A stretch of DNA of 10,078 bases, taken from assembly GCA_035541655.1 (NCBI GenBank), contig DATKMY010000050.1, positions 1 to 10,078 of the forward strand, written 5' to 3'. The position numbers and the translations under genes are program-made. The notes under the pieces were generated by a model that was not told the DNA's origin, made no database searches, and worked only from the letters and a program-made list of their open reading frames with translations. Origin of the DNA: CAIWHR01 sp035541655 (GTDB lineage Bacteria; Pseudomonadota; Gammaproteobacteria; Burkholderiales; Casimicrobiaceae). Shown piece after piece: positions 1 to 6,104 of this stretch (position 1 is its first letter; every line of letters begins with the position of its first letter).

Positions 1-1825
1 CCTGATAGCAATCGGGCAGGTAGGCGATCTTCTCGCAGTACCACTGCCGGCTCGCCTCGGGAATGACCGTCTTGTCGGCGATCAGATAGTCGATGTAGTC
101 GGCGCCCAGGGTGGCGGGAAAGCCCAGATAGTTGACCTGGATCGGGCTCGGCCTGTGCGCGAAGACGCCCTGCCTCTCGTCGCCGAAGTATCCGTTGAGG
201 CTCACCAGGATGTCGATCTCCCTCGACCGAACGGCGGCTGCGGCCTCGCGGTCCGCCATCCGCGAGATGTCGACGATCTCGGCGAAGGCGTCGTTGATGC
301 GGCGCCGGACGTCGCTCCCGTCGTCCCAACCGTTGTCGAACGCGATGATCTCGAAGCGATCGCGCGCATGCAGCTCGAAAAGTTCCGCCGTGAGCAGTGA
401 TGTCGCCTGGTGGCGGAATTCGCCCGACAGATAGCCGACACGGATCTTCGCGCGGTCCCGCGCGCGCGGCGCGGGCGCGTCGAACGTCCGCGGCGGATAC
501 TTCTCGGCAGCATAGATCTCCGCGCAGGTGCGCAGCTCTTGTTCTGAATCACATATTCCCTGGTATCCGAACGGCGCCGTCGCCGGCTTGCGCTCGGCGA
601 GATCCTGTCGAATCGACTGACACAACGGCTCCAAATCCGTCCAGTCGCAGCACAGCATCTTCGCGTGCAGCAGGTTGCCCTTCGCGAACTTGAATTCCGG
701 CGCAAGCTCCAGGAGCCGCGAAAAGCAGTGCGCGGCGTCGACGAACCGGTCCAAGCGGAGGAGGACGTTCCCACGATTGTTGCAGGCTTCGACGAAGTCC
801 GGGTCGATTGCGAGTGCGCGGTCGTAGCTCGCGAGCGCTTCGTCGGCGCGCCTGAGCTCGAGCAGCGTGATTCCGCGGTTGTACCACGCGACCGCGCGAT
901 CCGGCCGGATGGAGAGCGCGCGGTCGTAGCTCGCGAGCGCCTCCTCGAGTCGCCTCTGCTCCCTCAGGGCGTTGGCCCTGTTGTAGTGAGCCTCGGCGAA
1001 ATCCGGCCGAATCCGCAATGCCCGATCGTAGCTCGCGAGCGCTTCTTCGAGACGACGGAGTTCCTTCAGTGCGAAGCCGCGGTTGCTGCAGGCATCCGCG
1101 TGGCCGGGATTGATCGCGAGCGCGCGATCAAAGCTCGTCAGTGCTTCCTCCGGCCGTCGGAGCTCCAGCAGCGTGCAGCCGCGATTGTAATGCGCCTCCG
1201 CATAATCGGGATTCACCTGTACCGCGCGGTCGTAACTCGCGAGCGCCTCGTCATGCCGTCCGAGTTCATGCAACACAGTGCCGCGGTTGTAGTGCGCCTC
1301 CGCATAGTCGGGCTTCACGCGTAACGCATGGTCGTAACTGGCGAGCGACTCGTCATGGCGCCCGAGGCCGTGCACCGCATTTCCGCGGTTGTTCCAGGCC
1401 TCGGCCAAACCGGGTTTGAGCGCAATCGCGCGGTCGCAGCTTGGCAATGCCTCGGCGGGCCGCCCGAGGCTCGTCAGCACATTGGCACGATTGCTGTGCG
1501 CTTCCGCAAGGTTTGGCTCGAGCGCAAGCGCGCGATCGCAGCTCGCGAGCGCTTCATCGAGGCGCCCCAGAGACTGCAGGGTGCTGCCGTAGTTGCACCA
1601 TGCCGCCGCGTCGGCGGGATTGGCAGCAACCGCGCGGCCGAAGAATTCCGCGGCGTCATGCGTGCGGCGCGTCTGCGCCGCGATGACGCCCAACAGGTTC
1701 AGTGCGTCGAAGTGGTTGGCCTGCGCGTCGAGAACGCGCCGACACAGGACCTCCGCCTCGCGCCATTCGCCTCGGCCATAAGCCGCGATCGCCCGTTGAA
1801 TCGCTTGCGGCGGCGTCGGCGCCAT
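1..1825 (-). CDS. TPR-repeat GT41 (SPINDLY/OGT-like) glycosyltransferase, 3' end cut by window edge
   Basis: The visible 608 residues form an N-terminal TPR superhelix followed by the first part of a GT41 domain, the fold of protein O-GlcNAc and O-fucose transferases that move a nucleotide-activated sugar to Ser/Thr of proteins, normally in the cytoplasm. About ten to eleven 34-residue TPRs span residues ~7-410, with the recurring core EAHYNRG...LxELxRxEEALASYDRAL. The GT41 part begins near residue 460 (KIRVGYLSGEFRHQATS) and continues through LNGYFGDERQGVFAHRPSP (from ~543) and IQVNYLGFPATLGADYIDY, ending in AYLPDCYQ at the edge. The UDP-sugar half of the domain lies outside. ATG 1825 is the only start between the in-frame stop at 1921-1923 and the first TPR, and GGAGG sits five bases before it. 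The gene is divergent from the transporter/NRPS genes. Family assignment is strong; bacterial substrate is unknown. Confidence 0.93.
   Translation of the reverse strand, partial: MAPTPPQAIQRAIAAYGRGEWREAEVLCRRVLDAQANHFDALNLLGVIAAQTRRTHDAAEFFGRAVAANPADAAAWCNYGSTLQSLGRLDEALASCDRALALEPNLAEAHSNRANVLTSLGRPAEALPSCDRAIALKPGLAEAWNNRGNAVHGLGRHDESLASYDHALRVKPDYAEAHYNRGTVLHELGRHDEALASYDRAVQVNPDYAEAHYNRGCTLLELRRPEEALTSFDRALAINPGHADACSNRGFALKELRRLEEALASYDRALRIRPDFAEAHYNRANALREQRRLEEALASYDRALSIRPDRAVAWYNRGITLLELRRADEALASYDRALAIDPDFVEACNNRGNVLLRLDRFVDAAHCFSRLLELAPEFKFAKGNLLHAKMLCCDWTDLEPLCQSIRQDLAERKPATAPFGYQGICDSEQELRTCAEIYAAEKYPPRTFDAPAPRARDRAKIRVGYLSGEFRHQATSLLTAELFELHARDRFEIIAFDNGWDDGSDVRRRINDAFAEIVDISRMADREAAAAVRSREIDILVSLNGYFGDERQGVFAHRPSPIQVNYLGFPATLGADYIDYLIADKTVIPEASRQWYCEKIAYLPDCYQ
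720..1640 (-). repeat. 102-bp tandem coding repeat (TPR array) inside the GT41 gene
   Basis: A plus-strand landmark of the form TCGTAGCTCGCGAGCGCT recurs every 102 bases, at 822, 924, 1026, 1128, 1230, 1332, 1434 and 1536, with increasing divergence towards the last copies. The spacing equals 34 codons, one TPR. The landmark encodes the conserved helix-B core ALASYDRA. Units near 822-1026 are the closest to each other, which suggests more recent duplication or homogenisation there. This is protein-level repetition, not a CRISPR or mobile element. Confidence 0.9.
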
Positions 1826-1830
1826 CGGGT

Positions 1831-1835
1831 CCTCC
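1831..1835 (-). promoter_or_regulatory. Shine-Dalgarno site of the TPR/GT41 gene
   Basis: Read on the minus strand the bases are GGAGG, followed by a five-base spacer (ACCCG) and ATG at 1825. No other ATG, GTG or TTG exists in frame between this start and the upstream stop at 1921-1923, so this site fixes the start. Confidence 0.75.
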
Positions 1836-1976
1836 GGCCGGTGCGTCGAGGGTTGCGCCGGCGGTATCGAGGGGGGCATGCAGTAATCGCTGCCGTAATT
1901 CCGGCGACATTGTCCCACGATTAGTACCCACCGACGAGCGCCGACTCGCGGAGTGCAATCGCTGGTTCGCGAGCCT

Positions 1977-2005
1977 GTGACACGGAAGGGGCTCGCCTAT
2001 ACGAT
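1977..2005 (+). promoter_or_regulatory. Possible sigma70-like promoter for the transporter genes
   Basis: GTGACA at 1977-1982 matches five of six bases of the TTGACA -35 box. TACGAT at 2000-2005 matches four of six of the -10 box, with a 17-base spacer. Transcription would start near 2012, so a start codon at TTG 2014 would be nearly leaderless while the later TTG codons at 2035 or 2053 would have a short leader. This rests on consensus matching only, in GC-rich DNA from an unknown host. Confidence 0.3.
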
Positions 2006-2013
2006 CGCCATCC

Positions 2014-2967
2014 TTGCTATCCTCTTCTCCTCTCTTGTGTACGGGTTGCGACTTGGCAGCATCCTCCGCGACACGCGCTCGGCCCGATCGCTTGCGCAGC
2101 GCGCTGGCGCTCTTCGCGATCGCGACGCTCATCTGGGGCTCGACATGGCTCGCGATCACGTTCCAGCTGGGCGTCGTCGCCACCGAAATTTCGGTCGCTT
2201 ATCGCTTCGCCCTCGCCGCGTCGATCTTGGCGATCTGGTGCCGCGCGACGGGCCGCTCGCTCGCGCTGGCGCGCCGCGACCACGCGTTTCTCGCTGCGCA
2301 GGGCGTGCTGATGTTCGGCGCGAACTACGTCGCCATCTACGAAGCCGAGCGCTACCTCACCTCGGGCCTCGTCGCAGTGCTGTTCTCGACGATCGTGTTC
2401 ACGAATCCGATCGGAATGCGCATCGTTTACGGCGCACGGCTCTCCCGGCGGACGCTCTTCGCTGCGATGCTGGGCGTAGCCGGCGTCGCGCTGCTCTTCC
2501 TGCACGAATTGCTGACGATCCGTAGCAGCGCGAGCGTCGCGCTGGGCATCGCGTTCGGACTGGTCGCCACGCTGCTCGCAACCGGCGGAAACCTGATCGC
2601 GGTCCGCAATCACCACGCGAGCGTGGGCGTGCTCGAGGGAACCGTATGGGGAATGGCATGGGGCGCCGCGACGGCGGCGCTGATCGCGATGGTTACCGGC
2701 GCGCCGTGGACCTTCGACCCGAGCCCGCGCTACGTCCTCTCGCTCCTTTACCTCGCGGTCTTCGGCAGCATCGTCGCCTTCGGCGCGTATTTCATGCTGC
2801 TCAAGAAGTCGGGCATTGCGATCGCCTCGTACACGAGCGTCGCGATACCCGTCATCGCCGTGCTCCTCTCGACGCTGTTCGAAGGCTTCGCGTGGACGTG
2901 GACCGCCGGGCTGGGCGTGGCGTTCGCCGCGACCGGAAACGTCATCGTGCTCAGGCGCGACGCCTGA
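2014..2967 (+). CDS. EamA/DMT-superfamily inner-membrane transporter
   Basis: The product (317 residues from the earliest start) is almost entirely hydrophobic, with about ten membrane segments in two EamA-type halves, the usual layout of drug/metabolite transporters that move amino acids, nucleotide-like metabolites or drugs across the inner membrane. The first segment carries IWGSTW (residues 40-45), a hallmark of the family. Typical second-half features include LYLAVFGSIVAFGAYF and SYTSVAIPVIAVLLS. The start is uncertain: an in-frame stop at 1978-1980 bounds it and no in-frame ATG precedes the first helix. TTG at 2014, 2035, 2053 or 2089 are the choices, none with a good Shine-Dalgarno; the extra N-terminal ~25 residues look non-conserved, so a later TTG is plausible. 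The stop is one base before the MFS start. The substrate is unknown; export of a metabolite or the neighbouring NRPS product is an inference. Confidence 0.88.
   Translation: MLSSSPLLCTGCDLAASSATRARPDRLRSALALFAIATLIWGSTWLAITFQLGVVATEISVAYRFALAASILAIWCRATGRSLALARRDHAFLAAQGVLMFGANYVAIYEAERYLTSGLVAVLFSTIVFTNPIGMRIVYGARLSRRTLFAAMLGVAGVALLFLHELLTIRSSASVALGIAFGLVATLLATGGNLIAVRNHHASVGVLEGTVWGMAWGAATAALIAMVTGAPWTFDPSPRYVLSLLYLAVFGSIVAFGAYFMLLKKSGIAIASYTSVAIPVIAVLLSTLFEGFAWTWTAGLGVAFAATGNVIVLRRDA
2951..2967 (+). promoter_or_regulatory. Perfect 7-bp hairpin over the transporter stop, just before the MFS start
   Basis: TCAGGCG and CGCCTGA are exact inverted repeats around a three-base CGA loop. The right arm contains the TGA stop of the EamA gene, and GTG of the MFS gene follows at 2969. 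The left arm holds CAGG, the only purine-rich stretch that could serve as a weak ribosome binding site for the MFS gene. No T-run follows, so it is not an intrinsic terminator. A translational-coupling role is inference; coding constraint could also explain it. Confidence 0.4.
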
Positions 2968-2968
2968 C

Positions 2969-4183
2969 GTGAACGCACCGAACGTCGGCAGCGCTTCGCA
3001 CGTCAACCGCCTCCTCGCCGCGCGGAGTCTGCGCGCGTTCGGGGACGGCTATATCAGCCTCCTGCTGCCGCTCTACCTGCTGAAGCTCGGATTCAGTCCT
3101 CTCGAGGTCGGGATCCTCGCGACGACCACGCTGCTCGGGTCCGGATTGACGACGCTCGCCGTCGGCCTGCACGCGTACCGCTTCCACTACCGCAGCCTGC
3201 TGCTCGCTGCGACCGTGCTGATGGCGGGCACCGGACTCGGCTTCGCCCTCGTAACAGACTTCTGGCCGCTCCTGCTGATCGCGCTCGTCGGCACGCTGAA
3301 TCCGTCGAGTGGCGACGTGAGCGTTTTCCTTCCGCTCGAGCACGCGGTGCTCTCGCGCGTCGTCGACGATCGGAGGCGAACGGCGACCTTCGCACGCTAC
3401 GGCCTGGCAGGTTCGCTCTCCGCGGCGGCCGGCTCGCTCGCCGCGAGCCTCCCCGGCATCGGCGCGAGCGCCGGACTCCCGGTGATCGTGGCCATGCAAT
3501 GGCTCTTCGTCCTCTACGCAGTGCTCGCCGCACTCGCTGCGCTCGTCTACCGCGGCCTGCCGCGCACGCTGGTCACCGATTCCTCGCGGCAGATCGCGCC
3601 CCTGACCAAGTCCAAGAAGACCGTGTACACGCTCGCCGCGCTTTTCAGCCTCGACGCTTTCGGCGGCGGATTCGTCGTCCAGTCGATGCTCGCGCTGTGG
3701 CTCTTCCAGAGGTTCGCGCTGTCGCTCGCCGCGGCAGCGACGCTCTTCTTCTGGACCGCTATCCTCACGGCTGCGTCCTACCTCGTCGCCGTCCGCATCG
3801 CGAACCGAATCGGGCTCGTCAACACGATGGTGTTCACGCACATTCCATCGAGCCTCTGCCTGGTGGCGATTCCGTTCGTGACCGACCTCCCCTATGTGAT
3901 CGCACTGCTGTTCGTGCGCAGCGCGCTGTCGCAGATGGACGTGCCGACGCGAAGCTCGTACGTGATGGCCATCGTACCAGCGGAAGAGCGCCCGGCAGCG
4001 GCGAGCATCACGTCGGTACCGCGCAGCCTCGCCTCCGCCGCGAGCCCGTTCATCGCCGGGTATCTGTTGGACATCTCGACGTTCGGCTGGCCGCTGCTCG
4101 CCGCAGGCGTTCTGAAGATCGTCTACGACCTGTTGCTGCTCGCGACATTTCGCAAGATCCGACCGCCGGAAGAGCTGCCGTGA
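2969..4183 (+). CDS. MFS transporter, 12-TM
   Basis: The 404-residue product has the length and hydrophobicity of a full major facilitator protein, with two six-helix halves and a polar loop around residues 195-215 (SSRQIAPLTKSKK). It starts VNRLLAARSLRAFGDGYISL, typical of MFS N-termini. Conserved-looking loops include GTLNPSSGDVSVFLPLEHA (from residue 108) and SQMDVPTRSSYVMAIVP (from residue 321). GTG 2969 is chosen because it lies one base after the preceding stop and just before this conserved N-terminus; the frame stays open upstream only as an overlap with the EamA gene. The tight spacing implies co-transcription and translational coupling with the EamA transporter. A proton-driven exporter is the family expectation; substrate is unknown, and the NRPS product is one candidate by position. 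Confidence 0.9.
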   Translation: MNAPNVGSASHVNRLLAARSLRAFGDGYISLLLPLYLLKLGFSPLEVGILATTTLLGSGLTTLAVGLHAYRFHYRSLLLAATVLMAGTGLGFALVTDFWPLLLIALVGTLNPSSGDVSVFLPLEHAVLSRVVDDRRRTATFARYGLAGSLSAAAGSLAASLPGIGASAGLPVIVAMQWLFVLYAVLAALAALVYRGLPRTLVTDSSRQIAPLTKSKKTVYTLAALFSLDAFGGGFVVQSMLALWLFQRFALSLAAAATLFFWTAILTAASYLVAVRIANRIGLVNTMVFTHIPSSLCLVAIPFVTDLPYVIALLFVRSALSQMDVPTRSSYVMAIVPAEERPAAASITSVPRSLASAASPFIAGYLLDISTFGWPLLAAGVLKIVYDLLLLATFRKIRPPEELP

Positions 4184-4262
4184 CCGGCTGCGGCCGCGCG
4201 CGATGCGGCCGTTGCTATGATACGGACAGGGGCCGGAGACGTCGGTCCGCTGCACGTTGCCA
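4184..4262 (+). promoter_or_regulatory. 79-base spacer before the NRPS genes, with an extended -10-like element
   Basis: TGCTATGAT at 4213-4221 matches an extended -10 (TGn followed by TATGAT, five of six to TATAAT), placing a start of transcription near 4228. No good -35 is seen, which extended -10 promoters tolerate. Upstream, TGCGGCCG occurs twice (4189-4196 and 4204-4211); its palindromic CGGCCG copies could pair across a nine-base loop, but no T-run follows. GGAG at 4235-4238 is too far from ATG 4263 to be its ribosome binding site. Confidence 0.35.
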
Positions 4263-6104
4263 ATGCTCAGCCCGCGCTCCGCTTCCGATCCGCCTGCCTC
4301 GTTGCTCTCCCTGGTCGAAGACTGGGCGCAGCGAACGCCCGAGGGCGTCGCCATCGCCGCGCCCGGACGTGCGCCGCTCACGTATCGGCGGCTCGCCGCG
4401 CGCCTCGCCGCCGTTGGCGCTGCGCTCGCCGCGCGCAACATCGGAGCCTACGACCGCGTGGCGCTCGCGCTGCGCAACGGCCCCGAGATGGCGGTTGCGT
4501 TCCTCGGCGTTGCGTCGGCAGCCTGCTGCGCGCCGCTCAATCCCGCCTGCCGGGCGAGTGAAGCGTCCGCGCAGCTCGCACAGCTGGGCGCACGAGCGCT
4601 GATCGCCGCGCCGGACGATGAAACCGCAGCGACTCGTGCGGCGGAATCGCTCGGCATTCCCGTCATCGCGCTCTCGCCCCGGACACGCAGCGAGGCCGGC
4701 GCATTCGAGCTCGAAGGTCCGGCGGCTCCGGATCGCGCGGCTCGACCGCCTCAGCAGCGCGACGAGGTCGCGCTCGTGCTGCAAACGTCGGGAACGACGT
4801 CGCAGCCCAAGATCGTCCCGCTCACGCAGGCCAACCTGTGCGCTTCGGCGCGCAATGTCCGTGCGGCGCTCGGCCTGACCGCGCGCGATCGCTGCCTCGG
4901 CGTGATGCCGCTCTTCCACGTGCATGGACTGGTGGGTGCGTTGCTCGGCTCTCTCGCGGCCGGCGCAAGCGTTGTCTGCACGCCGGGGTTTTACGCGACC
5001 GAATTCTTCGAATGGCTCGACGAGTTCCACCCAACGTGGTACACCGCGGTGCCTTCTATGCACCAGGCGATCGTCGCGCGCGCCCCGCAGCACCGTGAGG
5101 TGATGGCGCGGGCGCCGTTGCGCTTCGTCCGCTCGTGCTCCTCCGCGCTGTCTTCGCAGGTGGCCACGGCGCTCGAGACCGAGTTCGCCACGGCCGTCGT
5201 CGACGCCTACGGGATGACCGAGGCCGCGCATCAGATCGCCAGCACGCCGCTCGGAAAGCGCAAACCGGGATCGGTCGGCGTCGCAGCGGGAACCGAGATC
5301 GCGATCATCGACGCGGCCGGCGAGAGGCTTCCCGCCGGGGCGGAAGGCGAGATCGCGATCCGCGGGGCGAACGTGATGCGCGGCTACGAGGGCGCCGCGC
5401 GCGAAGCGTTCGCGGGTACGTGGCTGCGTACCGGGGATCTCGGCCGGCTCGACGGCGACGGCTACCTCTTCATCACGGGGCGCCTGAAGGAGATCATCAA
5501 TCGCGGTGGAACGAAAATCTCTCCGGTCGAAGTCGAGGAAGCGCTGCTCGCCCATTCGGCCGTGCAGGACGCCGCGGTGTTCCCCGTCCCCCATCCGGAG
5601 CTCGGCGAGGAGCCGGCAGCCGCTGCGGTGCTCCGTGCCGGCGCAACGGCGAGCGAACGGGAGCTTCGCGCTTTCGTCGCTGAACGCGTCGCCGACTTCA
5701 AGGTTCCACGCCACGTGACGATGATCGCGGAGATCCCCCGAACGGCGACCGGCAAACCGCGGCGCGCCGTTCTGGCCCAGATGCTCGCGACCCAGGCGCA
5801 CGAGGCGCCGATCGATGCCGGGCGCGCCTCCCCCGCGACGCCGCTCGAAGCGCTGGTCGCCGACATCTGGCGGCAGGTGCTCAAAGCGGCGGCGATCGGC
5901 GTCCACGACGATTTCTTCCAGCTCGGCGGCGATTCGATCCTCGCCGCGCGCATCCTCGCGCGCGTGCGTCAGTCGACGAACGTCGAAGTCTCGTTCCTGG
6001 TGTTTCAGGACGCGCCGACGGTCGCAGGCATGGCGAGTGCGATCGACGCCGAGCGAGCGGCGGCGGCCGCGCGTCGCCCCAGGCCAGGGAATCCCGCAGC
6101 GTGA
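4263..6104 (+). CDS. AAE3/Pcs60-like acyl-adenylate ligase fused to a C-terminal carrier (PCP/ACP) domain
   Basis: The 613-residue protein should adenylate a carboxylic acid with ATP and load it on its own phosphopantetheine arm as an assembly-line starter. Adenylation motifs are complete: P-loop TSGTTSQPK (residues 175-183), FHVHG (218-222), YGMTEAAH (316-323), the TGDLG region, GRLKEIINRGGTKISP (406 on) and catalytic K498 in RTATGKPRR. A carrier domain follows with FFQLGGDSI, Ser558 being the pantetheine site. The FHVHGL...PTWYTAVPSMHQ and RFVRSCSSAL stretches look like plant/yeast oxalyl-CoA synthetases (AAE3/Pcs60), by recall rather than alignment. Free-standing members of that branch lack the carrier. 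ATG 4263 is preferred over TTG 4257 two codons earlier; neither has a clear Shine-Dalgarno. The stop overlaps the NRPS start. The acid substrate is uncertain: a small polar acid such as oxalate is inferred, other acids are possible. Confidence 0.92.
   Translation: MLSPRSASDPPASLLSLVEDWAQRTPEGVAIAAPGRAPLTYRRLAARLAAVGAALAARNIGAYDRVALALRNGPEMAVAFLGVASAACCAPLNPACRASEASAQLAQLGARALIAAPDDETAATRAAESLGIPVIALSPRTRSEAGAFELEGPAAPDRAARPPQQRDEVALVLQTSGTTSQPKIVPLTQANLCASARNVRAALGLTARDRCLGVMPLFHVHGLVGALLGSLAAGASVVCTPGFYATEFFEWLDEFHPTWYTAVPSMHQAIVARAPQHREVMARAPLRFVRSCSSALSSQVATALETEFATAVVDAYGMTEAAHQIASTPLGKRKPGSVGVAAGTEIAIIDAAGERLPAGAEGEIAIRGANVMRGYEGAAREAFAGTWLRTGDLGRLDGDGYLFITGRLKEIINRGGTKISPVEVEEALLAHSAVQDAAVFPVPHPELGEEPAAAAVLRAGATASERELRAFVAERVADFKVPRHVTMIAEIPRTATGKPRRAVLAQMLATQAHEAPIDAGRASPATPLEALVADIWRQVLKAAAIGVHDDFFQLGGDSILAARILARVRQSTNVEVSFLVFQDAPTVAGMASAIDAERAAAAARRPRPGNPAA
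6086..6090 (+). promoter_or_regulatory. Probable ribosome binding site of the NRPS gene
   Basis: AGGGA lies ten bases before GTG 6101, inside the last codons of the ligase gene. With the GTGA stop-start overlap it supports GTG 6101 as the NRPS start and coupled translation of the two proteins. Confidence 0.45.

Larger units (their letters stand above)
1826..2013. other. Divergent intergenic spacer between the GT41 gene and the transporter gene
   Basis: This 188-base stretch separates two divergently transcribed genes and should carry promoters for both. The only passable sigma70-like pair I see points right (1977-2005). For the leftward gene I see no convincing -35/-10 pair, only the ribosome binding site at 1831-1835. 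A short imperfect direct repeat, GCAGTAATC and GCCGTAATT, lies around 1879-1901; it may be chance. No RNA gene or clear operator is visible. Confidence 0.6.

Noticed and set aside
720..1640. Regular repeats considered as a CRISPR or mobile tandem array
   Set aside because: The 102-base period equals 34 codons, the whole unit is coding and there are no unique spacers.
665..1924. Plus-strand open frames over the TPR region (665-1324 and 1328-1924)
   Set aside because: Their apparent repeat pattern only mirrors the 102-base TPR periodicity of the minus-strand gene, whose translation gives textbook TPR units.
1656..2183. Minus-strand frame starting upstream of the GT41 gene (175 codons)
   Set aside because: It overlaps the true TPR frame and the first helix of the EamA transporter, and its translation has no recognisable features.
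2951..2967. Intrinsic terminator between the EamA and MFS genes
   Set aside because: The hairpin is short and is followed by CGTGAACGC, not a T-run, and the next gene starts two bases later.
2816..2968. MFS gene starting at 2816
   Set aside because: The extra 51 codons lie within the EamA coding region and give a Ser/Arg-rich translation unlike an MFS N-terminus; GTG 2969 precedes the conserved part.
2951..4441. Long minus-strand open frame (496 codons) opposite the MFS gene
   Set aside because: The plus-strand frame encodes a clear 12-helix transporter; the antisense product is a polar Arg/Glu-rich shadow.
4215..5906. Long minus-strand open frame (563 codons) antisense to the ligase gene
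   Set aside because: The product is Arg/Gly/Asp-rich with no recognisable motif, and the plus strand here carries a complete ligase and carrier domain. In GC-rich DNA antisense frames stay open by codon bias.
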